A DNA stretch of 57,537 nucleotides from Bacillus sp. S/N-304-OC-R1 (GTDB lineage: Bacteria; Bacillota; Bacilli; Bacillales; Cytobacillaceae), in contig NZ_JACWFE010000011.1 in assembly GCF_019749375.1 (NCBI RefSeq), positions 1 through 57,537 of the forward strand. Reading direction: 5' to 3'. The translations under genes were made by a program, and so were the position numbers. A model generated the notes under the pieces. The model did no database searches. It was not told where the DNA came from and was given only the letters and a program-made list of their open reading frames with translations. Of this stretch, positions 40,747 through 49,794 are shown one piece after another (position 1 is the first letter of the stretch; every line of letters begins with the position of its first letter).

Positions 40747-41833
40747 GTTTGAAAATATAACTAGCTCTATTTATTTTTTTTTACAAGGTATTTCAATTGA
40801 CTCGGTTCAATATTTAGGATGGGTTTCGGCAATTGTGGCAGCTTTACTGGCATTAACTACTATTGTATTTAGTCAACAAAATGATAAAGTTGTTCAAACA
40901 TCCATTGACTTGGCGAGAGAAATAAAACTAAATGCAACTGAAGAAAATATAATTTTTCCAGAGATAACGAAGAAGTTTAATAAGATTATTTCTCTTCTAC
41001 AAAACCAAAGAGTTTATAAACAAACTTTGGTTTTATTTTCAATTACATCTTTTTTGGGTGGATTTTTATGGATTATAGGCGGAGTTGGATATTTTCTTGA
41101 TATGAATACATCACCAGATAAAATATTAGTGTTGTCTTCAACTATCCTTTTAGGTATCCCTCTATTTTTCCTACCATTAATTATTATGAATTTTAATAAA
41201 GAAGCCCCCATAGAACTAAATAAGTTTAGAAGATTTGGACTCGACTCATTTATTGATTTCTTTAATTTCAACGAAAAAATAGGAACTGAAACTATCTTTA
41301 AAGATTTGCTTAGTACCAAATTTTTAATAGGAATCGATAACAACAAGAAACTTTCTATTAAACTTATGAATGAAATATCTATAACAGATTTCGCTGTTGT
41401 AATAGTTTTGGGTAAAAGCAACAACGATAAATTAATATTTAGGTTAACATCAAAGGGGAAAAAGGAGTTTTCGGAGAAACACACTTTATTACCGAATGAT
41501 AGCAATTCATTCGAAGGTTTATTTGAATTTATGTCAACTTCCTTATCTAGGTACAATGAGATCTATATTACTTCTTTATCAGGGGATGTAAAAGCAGTAT
41601 TTAAGTTAAATAAGGTTAGTACTGAAGAGAATAAAATATTATTCTCCATAAATGCTTTTGAAAGAAATAAATCTTTTATTAAGCCGGTATTAGATAAACT
41701 CAGTCATAGATACGATACTCTATCCCTAAAAACACATGAAAAAAATTTTGTATATTTATTATCGAGTAATGAGAAAGCCAACTGGTTTAAAAACAAACTC
41801 ATAAAAATGTATGTAGAAAAAATAAAAGATTAA
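40739..41833 (+). CDS. unknown membrane protein, third gene of the operon
   Basis: 364 residues. Three membrane helices are likely: about 24-44 (YLGWVSAIVAALLALTTIVF), 97-120 (TLVLFSITSFLGGFLWIIGG) and 130-150 (ILVLSSTILLGIPLFFLPLI). They are followed by a long soluble C-terminal region of about 200 residues without known motif. The ATG lies inside the end of the second gene (overlap 8 bases, ATGAATAG), so translation is coupled. Layout (two soluble proteins plus a membrane protein with a large cytosolic part) recalls defence or stress modules, but that is inference only. Confidence 0.68.
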   Translation: MNRFENITSSIYFFLQGISIDSVQYLGWVSAIVAALLALTTIVFSQQNDKVVQTSIDLAREIKLNATEENIIFPEITKKFNKIISLLQNQRVYKQTLVLFSITSFLGGFLWIIGGVGYFLDMNTSPDKILVLSSTILLGIPLFFLPLIIMNFNKEAPIELNKFRRFGLDSFIDFFNFNEKIGTETIFKDLLSTKFLIGIDNNKKLSIKLMNEISITDFAVVIVLGKSNNDKLIFRLTSKGKKEFSEKHTLLPNDSNSFEGLFEFMSTSLSRYNEIYITSLSGDVKAVFKLNKVSTEENKILFSINAFERNKSFIKPVLDKLSHRYDTLSLKTHEKNFVYLLSSNEKANWFKNKLIKMYVEKIKD

Positions 41834-41967
41834 AAGACAAACTAATTAAGCTCATCACAAACGTGGTGGGCATTTTTATTTGTGATGGAAACTAATATGC
41901 GGATTAAATAAAATATCGGATAAACCCCTATATAAAGCGTTTTTTTATAGGGGTATATTTTGCGTAA

Positions 41968-42630
41968 TTTTATCCATACGTCCTCACGGCGATGCTTCGT
42001 CAGCCAATCGAGTCTGGGAAGGTGACCATCATCCGTACCCACTCGATTGTCACATATCCCGCCTCGTTTGTATTGATTGGTGCCATGAACCCCTGTCCTT
42101 GTGGATATACAGGATCAAGCTCTCATTACTGCACATGTACCCCAAGACAAATCCAATCCTACCAAAATCGAATATCAAGTCCTATACGTGACCGATTTGA
42201 TATGACCCTCAGCCTACAATCAGTTAATCTTGAAAGGGACTACGGGCTAATGAATGAAACATCAGAAGTGATAAGGAACCGAGTGATGAAGGCGAGAGAA
42301 CGCCAATACGAAAGATATGGCAGAGAGATATGCAATGGCAGAGTTCCTTATGAGCAATTAACCAAGACCAATGTCCCATCAGAGAAAGTTATCCAGCTCC
42401 TGCGGCAGCTTGTCTTACAAATGAAAATGAGTAACCGTGTTCAGGTTAAATTTTACCGTCTAGCCCGAACGATTTCCGATATTATGGGTGAGGAACAAAT
42501 AACGGAAGGGGCTTCGTGGGAGGCTATTTCATTAAACAATGGAAATGTTTGTGCTGGGAATAGAAGGAGGCTGCAAAGGGAAGGAGAACTAGCTCTTATT
42601 TTCTTTATTTTCTTTCAAGCAAGCCTATAG
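41968..42630 (+). pseudogene. ComM/YifB magnesium-chelatase-like ATPase, 3' fragment
   Basis: The frame opens with YVLTAMLRQPIESGKVTIIR then HSIVTYPASFVLIGAMNPCP, CGYTGSS, CTPRQIQSYQNRISSPIRDR and FDMTLSLQSVNLERDYG, which match the C-terminal half of ComM-type AAA ATPases, including the zinc-like CPCGY/CTCTP cluster and the sensor region. Walker A and B lie in the missing N-terminal half (an in-frame TAA is at 41965). Near the end the frame shifts: FIKQWKCLCWE continues in another frame after WEAIS. ComM is a helicase for integrating transformed DNA. The fragment cannot be functional as an ATPase. Confidence 0.85.
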
Positions 42631-42667
42631 TAGCAATCAGCTATCCCGTTGCAAAGCAGGTAATCCA

Positions 42668-43207
42668 TTAATTCCTGCGGTTCCTAGTACTCTCATTTTT
42701 TTTCACGGGCTTTTTGCTAGGATCAAGCATCAGTGTGAAATGACTTCCGGGTAATCCTGTTGTCATCTTGTTATATTGGTCTGCTGTTTGAAGTTTTGAA
42801 TTAAATGAAGATAGTTTTGCTGGAAGAATCAGCGTATCACCATTGCTAAGTAAAAAGGCTGTTTTTCGAAAAATGCTGGTAGTTCTTTCGATGTGATCCG
42901 GGTTAAACCAGATAGTATCCTGATGATTGAGTGATTTAGTGGGGAACAAGACGATCTGGTATATTGGATTTACCTTAATGGGGCACATATGAATATCACC
43001 CAGAAGTTTTTTGGAAGCGGCTATCGCACCGCGTAAATCAAAGCCAAAGGCACTGATACTCAAATCCAGAATTTCTATAGGAGACATGTCAACAAGAAAG
43101 GTCCTGGTTGTTTCAATGATTTGGGTACATAGTTTACCATAGCGGTCATAGTGACCCAGCATGTACATAAATTCGGAAGTAATGAAATAGTGTTTCTCCA
43201 TAGACAT
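42668..43207 (-). CDS. comK: competence transcription factor ComK
   Basis: About 179 residues from the ATG at 43207, with AAAGGAG 9 bases upstream; the TTG two codons earlier is too near the site. The ComK pattern is present: DRYGKLCTQIIETTRTFLVD, MSPIEILDLSISAFGFDLRG, AIAASKKLLGD, KVNPIYQIVLFPTKSLNHQD and TIWFNPDHIERT, close in order to B. subtilis ComK (192 residues). ComK binds AT boxes (AAAA-N5-TTTT) and switches on DNA-uptake genes; two such boxes stand before ssbB at 680-765. It lies beside a ComM remnant and an XRE regulator. Confidence 0.88.
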   Translation of the reverse strand: MSMEKHYFITSEFMYMLGHYDRYGKLCTQIIETTRTFLVDMSPIEILDLSISAFGFDLRGAIAASKKLLGDIHMCPIKVNPIYQIVLFPTKSLNHQDTIWFNPDHIERTTSIFRKTAFLLSNGDTLILPAKLSSFNSKLQTADQYNKMTTGLPGSHFTLMLDPSKKPVKKNESTRNRRN

Positions 43208-43370
43208 ATTCAATAACTCCTTTTTGGGAAGTTGATTTCATAAGATTAGGAAGAAGTTAACGCTTTGATGAACATAGGGGAGGTTAGATTCATAGGGGTA
43301 ACTGTTGAAGGAGTAATGGATTGATTAGAAAAAAGGAGGACGGCTGCACTGCATGGTTGATTAAAGTGAA

Positions 43371-43607
43371 TCAGTCCTCAGTTTCTTCATCTGTATCAAT
43401 GATTTTAATAATTTCATTGGTATCTGTAATATCGAGGGCTTCAGCAATTTTTTTAATATGCTTAATGCTAATACTCTGCCTCTTCTGATTGGCCAATCCG
43501 TTTAATGCAGCTGGCCGAATATCCGCCAGCCTTCCCAATTCCCGAATCGATTTAATATTATGTGATTCTATTAATTTATACAGGGCAATCTCCACTTCTT
43601 TTCCCAT
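43371..43607 (-). CDS. small XRE-family regulator
   Basis: 78 residues, a single helix-turn-helix domain: LYKLIESHNIKSIRELGRLA, DIRPAALNGLANQKRQSISI, KHIKKIAEALDITDTNEIIK, with an acidic tail. The length and the pattern are those of Cro-like regulators of the YozG/YvaO-type group. It lies upstream of comK in the same direction with a 160-bp gap, so it may control comK or itself; the palindromic repeats start about 120 bp upstream of it. Confidence 0.78.
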   Translation of the reverse strand: MGKEVEIALYKLIESHNIKSIRELGRLADIRPAALNGLANQKRQSISIKHIKKIAEALDITDTNEIIKIIDTDEETED

Positions 43608-43729
43608 CGCTCTCTACATCCAATCTTATAGACTTATGTAAAAGCTATCACATGGAAAAATTCAAGGTGGTACGCTTTCGCGTATCATTTTGGAGAGAGA
43701 TGTGACGGATAGGTGAAGTCAGGCGAAAA

Positions 43730-44017
43730 TTCAAACAAACGTTTGAACATTAGGGTGTCGAAACAAATATTTATGTATATAGCATTAATCAAACGATTGA
43801 TTAAGAGATTAAGGATAGTGGGAAAATTCAATCAAACGTTTGATCATTAGAGAGTCGAAATAAATAATAGGAAAAAAGTTCAAACAAACGTCTGATCATT
43901 AGAGACTCGAAATAAATGATAGGTAAAAAGATTCAAACAAACGTTTGATTATTAGAGAGTCGAAATAAATAATAGGAAAAAAGTTCAAACAAACGTTTGA
44001 TTATTAGAGACTCGAAA
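43730..44017. repeat. palindromic iteron-like array, about 52-bp spacing
   Basis: Copies of TTCAAACAAACGTTTGATNA followed by TTAGAGACTCGAAATAAAT start near 43730, 43827, 43879, 43932 and 43984; a weak copy (AATCAAACGATTGATTAAGA) near 43786 fills the gap, so the period is 52-55 bp. The core ATCAAACGTTTGAT is a perfect palindrome. Two more copies lie at 45696-45795, beyond the next two genes. Confidence 0.88.
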
Positions 44018-44082
44018 TATTTTTTAATAAAGGGCTATTCATTTGGAAGCAAGGCAATGACACCTTGCTCCCTGTGAATAAA

Positions 44083-44577
44083 CTATTCATGTCCGTTAAG
44101 TGCCTTTTGGAGTTTCCCTTTAGCACCTGAACGCCAGCTTTTCACGGCAGAAGGAGAAACCTGTTCAATTTCTGCTATTTTCATAACGGATAGGTCCTTT
44201 AGGAATGTATAAAGCACCCATTTTGTTTGGTTTTCTGTTAAGTTTCCAGCCTGACAATAGGACAGAAGAATTTCTTCATCCATTGTGCAGTACCTCAACT
44301 CATCTTCGATATAATCCCAAAATTCCTCATTAACAGGGGTCACTTTCTCCACATGTCGATTGCTTCTCGACATTTCAGTCAGCATTCTCCCTCTAATATA
44401 AGAATAGGCAAAGCCTGTGAAATGCCCCTTTTCTTGATCAAAACGTTAATATGCCTTCCATAATGCAATGAGGCCAACCTGGTAAAATTCATCCTTGTTC
44501 TTGTAAATGTTCAAAGACGAAATAATCTTGTGGATCATCAGAGTGTATTGATTAGAAATCTGTTCAAAGCTTTCCAT
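44083..44577 (-). pseudogene. sigma-70 family factor with one in-frame stop
   Basis: From the ATG at 44577 (AAAGGATTTCC upstream) the frame reads MESFEQISNQYTLMIHKIIS, then NIYKNKDEFYQVGLIALWKA and Y, then a TAA at 44446-44448, then RFDQEKGHFTGFAYSYIRGR and MLTEMSRSN in the same frame (region 2). The region 4 helix-turn-helix follows: LTENQTKWVLYTFLKDLSVM, KIAEIEQVSPSAVKSWRSGA. Without the stop this would be a full 164-residue sigma factor of the small Bacillus type. The stop separates region 2, so activity should be lost unless read through or re-initiated at the ATG at 44385. Confidence 0.82.
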
Positions 44578-44789
44578 TGGAAATCCTTTCGGAAAGCGCG
44601 CTTTACCATGTATTCCCGGGTAGCTTTACCTTACCGAAATATAATTAGACCAGCGAACAGCTCTAAATCCAATTTGAAGCCAAAAACAGGGGTGAAAACT
44701 CAAAAATAGGCATCAAAAGAGAACTTTGATGGCGTTTTAAGGAAATTGATGCTGTTTTATGCTAATCGTCAGAAACGATTTGTCCCAAT

Positions 44790-45629
44790 TTAACCGAACA
44801 CCACATCTCTAAAAAGCTCACCCAGCCCACTGTTTGTTAGCAATTTTTCCGTAGATGTGTCAGCAGGAAAGCCTAATTCTGCCAGCTCATCAAAATAGAG
44901 GTTCCTTAATATAATGCCATAGTAGTAAGCGACAGGCTTAATGACCCTCGCATATTTCATTTTTCCTATTAGCTGTTTAAAGGAATGGATGGCAATAGAT
45001 AATATTTGCTCCTTTTCGGTTTCTCGATTATGGCGATATGCAGCAATGCTCGTCATTCTCCAGAATTCCTCAATGCTCTTCGCTTCAGGGAAGAAGTACT
45101 TCACCACTCCAATAAAGGCTTCAGGCACACGGTCACTTGTATAAGTGTGGTCGAGACATGTATCGTTCACGTTACGTATTTTATTGTTGTTATTAATATT
45201 AGTTTTATTAAGATTGCTAGTTTTATTAAGGGGGTTCAATTTTTCCCTCATAGGTGGTTCACTGTTAGGGAAACGATTGAACACATATAGATTACTTGAC
45301 TGAGAACCGTTTTTTTTTTCGGTTACATGGACAGTCAAAATGCCGATTTCCGCTGCCTTCGCAATCATTCTTTTGAAGGTTGAGCGGGAAATTCAGTTTC
45401 CGTTCAACACATCATGAATTGCCTTTAACACCCTTCCAATTTTGGCATTGCATTCACCCGGCACCTTCGCAGCAAAGTGAATAAGCCGCTTCAAACCAAC
45501 AAGCTTACCCTTGGCAAGCTTGTTCTTATGAACCGACATCCACATTTCAATATGAGAATTAAATTCTTCCAAGCTGTTAAATTGTAAAAAGGACTCAAAC
45601 TGTTTAATATTGCCTGGCTCTATATTCAT
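44790..45629 (-). pseudogene. Bacillaceae DNA-binding/replication-type protein with one in-frame stop
   Basis: One frame of 280 codons from the ATG at 45629 (MNIEPGNIKQFESFLQFNSL, GLKRLIHFAAKVPGECNAKI, LKAIHDVLNGN) is interrupted by TGA at 45393-45395 and continues ISRSTFKRMIAKAAEIGILT, VHVTEKKNGSQSSNLYVFNR, an Asn-rich linker and a helical end. The segment around the stop is a winged-helix-like motif (ISRSTFKRMI), so the stop falls in the DNA-binding part. I recall similar intact Bacillus proteins annotated only as helix-turn-helix or cytosolic proteins. GGA to TGA is the simplest change. It may read from a TTG/ATG after the stop as a shorter protein. Confidence 0.75.
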
Positions 45630-45695
45630 GCAAATGCACAACCTTTTACTTTTTAAATATAGGTAAAGGATGGGGAGGGACAGGCTGTGGATAAG

Positions 45696-45795
45696 ATTAA
45701 ACAAACGTTTGATTGTTAGGAGGCGAAGTAATTTTAAATACAAGAGTCCGTTTTTAATAGTTCAAAAGTTCAATCAAACGTTTGTTTAGTAGAGA
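45696..45795. repeat. two further palindromic iteron-like copies
   Basis: ATTAAACAAACGTTTGATTG near 45696 and TTCAATCAAACGTTTGTTTA near 45769, the same core as the array at 43730-44017. They stand directly upstream of the 45629 gene, so the two sets frame the sigma factor and its neighbour. Confidence 0.8.
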
Positions 45796-45905
45796 TACCA
45801 ATTATATTGTCAAAAAGCTAATGATTAAAAATTCGAGCTTAAAAAAGAATCGACCCGATCTAAACTGGTATAATATCCCTAGATAAAATGATAGGAGAGA
45901 GGTCT

Positions 45906-46760
45906 TTGATTACCATTAATAAAGTATTAGAATTTGCAGGTTTAGATATGACCAAGAAAATTAAGATTGCTAGACATCAAGATACTAGGGATATTGATGT
46001 GCATGGTTTATTAGCTACTGGACATTTCGATATCTATCAATCCTACCAGGAAAAGAACCAATTCAAGGATTGTGATTATTTAGTTTCCTGTCTCGGAATT
46101 AAGAATAATCAAGCTCTTTTTATTGGGGTTTATCAAGTCATCAGCACAATTTCGGTAAATGGGTTTCCTGATGACATTAATGTTCCATTTCGAGGAAAAG
46201 CGAAGCTCAATAGTAAATATAAATATAATTTAGTAAAATTACCTGGATTTGAGGAGCTTGAACATAGACTCGTTATTAATTGGCAAAATAGTGCACAAGC
46301 TTGGTGTATGAAAATTGACACAAACGAAAAAGAGGTTATTCAATTGCTACCAAAAGGCTTTGTTCGTGATTTTCCCGGCTATTTGGAATTGAGTCTATCT
46401 TATATAGAGCTTAAAGCTATCATGAACGACCCAACTGCTAATTTAGTTTGGCATAAGATGCTTTCCTCAGTGGGCGGTGTCTACCTAATTCTTGATACAG
46501 AAGAAGGTTTGCAATATGTTGGCTCGGCTTCAGGGAAAGAAGGGATTCTTGGAAGATGGAAGGAATACGCAAAGAATAGGCATGGCGGTAATAAGATGCT
46601 CAAGCAGCTACTGGAAAAGGATCCTGATCGGGTACATAAGTTTCGATATTCTATTCTTCAAACATTGCCTGCTTCATTAACAAGAAATGAAATTATTGCG
46701 GAGGAACGAAAGTACAAAGAGAAACTAGGATCTAGATCCTATGGGTTGAATTTGAATTAA
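45906..46760 (+). CDS. GIY-YIG nuclease-domain protein
   Basis: 284 residues from a TTG at 45906, behind AGGAGAGAGG; the ATG at 45888 is the alternative. The N-terminal part (about 1-190) is a module often seen with this nuclease (ITINKVLEFAGLDMTKKIKI, DYLVSCLGIKNNQALFIGVY). The C-terminal GIY-YIG domain shows GGVYLILDTEEGLQYVGSAS, GILGRWKEYAKNRHGGNKML and the glutamate in NEIIAEERKYKEKLGSRSYG, LNLN. The fold cuts DNA in repair, homing or defence proteins. Isolated gene next to remnants; a defence role is possible. Confidence 0.85.
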   Translation: MITINKVLEFAGLDMTKKIKIARHQDTRDIDVHGLLATGHFDIYQSYQEKNQFKDCDYLVSCLGIKNNQALFIGVYQVISTISVNGFPDDINVPFRGKAKLNSKYKYNLVKLPGFEELEHRLVINWQNSAQAWCMKIDTNEKEVIQLLPKGFVRDFPGYLELSLSYIELKAIMNDPTANLVWHKMLSSVGGVYLILDTEEGLQYVGSASGKEGILGRWKEYAKNRHGGNKMLKQLLEKDPDRVHKFRYSILQTLPASLTRNEIIAEERKYKEKLGSRSYGLNLN

Positions 46761-46847
46761 TGGTGAAATAGGGACATATTAACAAAACTATTACCTCGAA
46801 GCGGACGCAAAATGTACCGCATTCGAGGCTAATATGAAGGGAAGAGA

Positions 46848-47195
46848 TTATTCATTTACCCAAATATATTTGACCATTACCGTTTCCCCATTATGGTTAT
46901 AAGTCCGATCAAATTCCCCAGTTTCAATTAAGTTTTTAAAGGCCTTTTTCATATCCTCAGCCCAATTGTTGATATCTTTGTCAGACGAGTTTGGGTAAAT
47001 AGACGGATACATTGTATTTAACCTTTCCAGATCTTCCTTGTCAAAATGATGATTAAAATCATATTGTGACACCTCTGAAAGGCTTTTTAATTTCAAAGGG
47101 GCTGTATCAATTTGTTTTCCTTTTCTAACAAAGGAAATGATATTGTTCTTTCCTGATGTGATTTTATCTACTTGGATCATGATTTCACGGGTCAT
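46848..47195 (-). CDS. hypothetical protein
   Basis: 115 residues with AGAGGAGAATAGATA ahead of the ATG. Soluble, polar, with a beta-like start (MIQVDKITSGKNNIISFVRK) and a helical middle (FDKEDLERLNTMYPSIYPNS). I do not recognise it. No partner gene is seen. Confidence 0.55.
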   Translation of the reverse strand: MTREIMIQVDKITSGKNNIISFVRKGKQIDTAPLKLKSLSEVSQYDFNHHFDKEDLERLNTMYPSIYPNSSDKDINNWAEDMKKAFKNLIETGEFDRTYNHNGETVMVKYIWVNE

Positions 47196-47938
47196 TATCT
47201 ATTCTCCTCTTCCTATAAAAGAAATTCTCTCCTTATAAATTCAATGGTTACTCTAAGAATCCTTTTTTTGAAAGATATAAAAGTAAAATGAAGATAATAT
47301 GTTTCTACTTGAGAACGATATGAAATCCGCTTCTATAGGAAAAGCCATACAGTCTCTCTAGTTTCTAAAAATTTTAATTTGTTTTTGATTAAATTGAAAG
47401 TACATTCTTACATATCAGAACAAACGATGCTTGTGAGTGAGATTGGAAGATAATAAAAACCGTCTCTATTTCAAGAAATTTAAGTTGAAGAACTCCATAA
47501 ATTACTAGCTTAAAATAAAAGGAGCCTGAATATGGAGCATATTCAAAACAAAGTGACCAGTCTTTTTGAAATAAGCTGAAGTCTTACGCAGTCTTTTAAT
47601 TAGAAGAAATTCTAAAGCGGCTGGAGGTGCCCGTATAAGATGAGGTGCCTTTGAAGAACTATCCTATATGAAAAATTGCCATTTCTTAGAACTTATCAAG
47701 ACCTAAATTAATAAAAGATAGATAAATTAAATGGCATTACATATTTTACATGACTAATATGTAATGCAATTATTCTTATTCAATAATTGCTCCCGATTGT
47801 TGAATATCGATTCTCTATTGCATAGTATCGTTGTACTATGCAGCAAAATACTCACTTAAATCATATGCCTTCTTAAACTAATGTCCCCGTTAGAGAAAAT
47901 TCTGTTCCAAAATTCAACTTTATCTTTTAATATTCAAT
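47196..47938. other. gene-free stretch with a small remnant
   Basis: No gene of normal size. Around 47533-47580 a short frame MEHIQNKVTSLFEIS with a possible ribosome binding site (AAAGGAGCC) ends after 15 codons, followed by EEILKRLEVPV-like words in other frames, which suggests a decayed gene. The rest is AT-rich, with several short inverted repeats and no clear signal. Confidence 0.4.
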
Positions 47939-48457
47939 TTAATAACTGCTTTTATTTTGCAGTTCAGGGTTGTTTATAGGAGTGAAGCTATAATTGAGGC
48001 TACCTTTATGTTGTATAGTAAAGAACTGCTCATAGCTGCGCCCTTCAATATCTTCAAAAGATACGATGAATTTATAATCCCCTTCGGACCAATCCTTATC
48101 AAAGAATATTGGTAGTTTAACACTTTCCATAGCAGCTAATAGAAAAGGAGGATTAAGGTATAATCTAGTTTCCACCTGCTCTACAACCAAACAAACAGAT
48201 AGCTGAATGTTTCTTGCAAGCGAAGGTGCTTTTTGCGTCATAATTAACCGTATAAAATTGTGATTTGCACGACGTAACGAAGTAACTCCATTACTAATTT
48301 CTTCCTCGACCCATCCCGATTCAATAATTTGATGATACTTTTTGGGGAAATCAGAACTAAATCTTTTGGCATCATTGTTGTTTGTTAGGATTATAAAACC
48401 ATTAGGAGGATGAAGTTTTGTTTTATGTAAACTCATATCTTCATCAAGAGATACCAT
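47939..48457 (-). CDS. hypothetical protein
   Basis: 172 residues; the ribosome binding site is weak, so the start is uncertain (MVSL at 48457 or the Met at residue 8). Soluble, beta-rich in the second half (RNIQLSVCLVVEQVETRLYL, DYKFIVSFEDIEGRSYEQFF). No signal peptide, no known motif. Stands alone on the minus strand. Confidence 0.5.
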   Translation of the reverse strand: MVSLDEDMSLHKTKLHPPNGFIILTNNNDAKRFSSDFPKKYHQIIESGWVEEEISNGVTSLRRANHNFIRLIMTQKAPSLARNIQLSVCLVVEQVETRLYLNPPFLLAAMESVKLPIFFDKDWSEGDYKFIVSFEDIEGRSYEQFFTIQHKGSLNYSFTPINNPELQNKSSY

Positions 48458-48593
48458 TACTTTAAGTGAAATTCTTCAAAAAGTCCTCAAAAACTGGAGT
48501 TGTTTATTGCGCAGTAAGAGTCAATACTTCATCTCCTTTATTATAAAATAGCCCGTTCGAATCGGGGCAAAGCTAATTCTTAAAGCAAAATAA

Positions 48594-48616
48594 AAAGAGC
48601 TCTACTAAGAGCTCTT
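48594..48616 (-). terminator. terminator of the 48634 gene
   Basis: Stem AAGAGCTC / GAGCTCTT, loop TACTAA, with TTTTTATTTT on the minus strand. Confidence 0.82.
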
Positions 48617-48633
48617 AAAATGTTAAGTTCTAA

Positions 48634-49521
48634 TTATCCTAGTGGAATAATCAAATTAATTGTATTATATTCATCTTTTATACCTTCTTCAACAATTACT
48701 CTGGTACTTTTCGAACTCTCAAGTTGAGATTCGAAAATGTTAGATTCTACAGAATCTCCATTAATGAAATGTTTATATTGTAGCAAAGGATTTTCATAAA
48801 AAATTGGTTTATAAGAATCATCATCTGTTTTTATAGTAATATATTTAGCACCGTTTGGACCGTTTGGATATTTTCCAACAAGCAAACCTTCAGTGACCTT
48901 AACAGTTGGCGGTGTTGCTTCGTCTTCCGTCGGTGGTGTTGCTTCGTCTTCCGTCGGTGGTGTTGCTTCGTCTTCCGTCGGTGGTGTTATCTCATCTGGT
49001 GTTGGTCTTGGTATAGTAGTGCTATCACTGATATTCTCAAATCTATCTTTGGCTTGTTCATAGTTAGTAATAATATCCGTAGCTTTTGAACCTTCTGGAA
49101 GTTTTAATTCTGAAATCTTTGAACCTTCTTTTACTACTAATCTAGCATCCTTATTAGTAATTTCAAGTTTGTGAATGTCACCAGTAGTATTCACAGTCAC
49201 TTTTGTACCTGTGGAGATAACAAGATCTGTAATGTTACCCTTGCCGTTTAGTTCCACATTATTTTGAGCTGCAACTTCAAGAGTTTGAACATTAGCATTA
49301 ATTTCAACAATTGTTGCACCATTAGTTATGATCAATTTTGGAATTAATACTCCTTCTTCAGCATTTATTATTGAATCCTCAGAAATTACTAATTCCTCAA
49401 TTTTTTCACCTTGTTCAATAGTTACCACTGTTAAGTCTTTTGCGGATGCAAACGAAGATTGAAATACAAGCAGAAAAATCGTAAAGCTAATCAAACCTAG
49501 TGCTTTTGTAATAGAATTCAC
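48634..49521 (-). CDS. secreted protein with Pro-Thr-Glu-Asp repeats
   Basis: 295 residues starting with GTG; GGGGTGGG upstream. A signal peptide (ITKALGLISFTIFLLVFQSS, FASA-KD) is followed by a beta-helix-like series (GATIVEINANVQTLEVAAQN, NVELNGKGNITDLVISTGTK, KVTVNTTGDIHKLEITNKDA), then PPTEDEAT repeated three times (24 bp identical units) and a C-terminal domain of about 95 residues. The first part resembles the short repeated strands found in SLH-type surface proteins of Bacillaceae. No anchor is visible. Confidence 0.7.
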   Translation of the reverse strand: MNSITKALGLISFTIFLLVFQSSFASAKDLTVVTIEQGEKIEELVISEDSIINAEEGVLIPKLIITNGATIVEINANVQTLEVAAQNNVELNGKGNITDLVISTGTKVTVNTTGDIHKLEITNKDARLVVKEGSKISELKLPEGSKATDIITNYEQAKDRFENISDSTTIPRPTPDEITPPTEDEATPPTEDEATPPTEDEATPPTVKVTEGLLVGKYPNGPNGAKYITIKTDDDSYKPIFYENPLLQYKHFINGDSVESNIFESQLESSKSTRVIVEEGIKDEYNTINLIIPLG

Positions 49522-49794
49522 TATATGCCCACCCCTACTTTTTTACTATTATGAGAGGAATTTTAACACCATTTTTTTCCTGTGTATATAAAAATTTCTT
49601 TTATATTCTATACATATTGTACCGTTTGTTCATAATCTAAATAAAGAATCTAATATGTATACGAAAAGAGGATATATTCTCATATATTGAACATAATATC
49701 CTCTTATTAGTTTAGTCTATTTAATTAAATTGGAATGGTAAGTTTTTTATTAAGGATTTAATCAAGTGTGATTTATAGGAATTGTCTCCTCTAA

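Noticed and set aside
40449..41556. Minus-strand frames of 60 and 180 codons
   Set aside because: They are antisense to the second and third genes of the 38.9-41.8 kb operon, without ribosome binding sites; the plus-strand genes are coupled and have membrane helices in the right frame.
43730..44017. CRISPR array
   Set aside because: Although a palindromic repeat recurs every 52 bp, the intervening bases are also similar between copies, so there are no unique spacers, and no cas genes are present.
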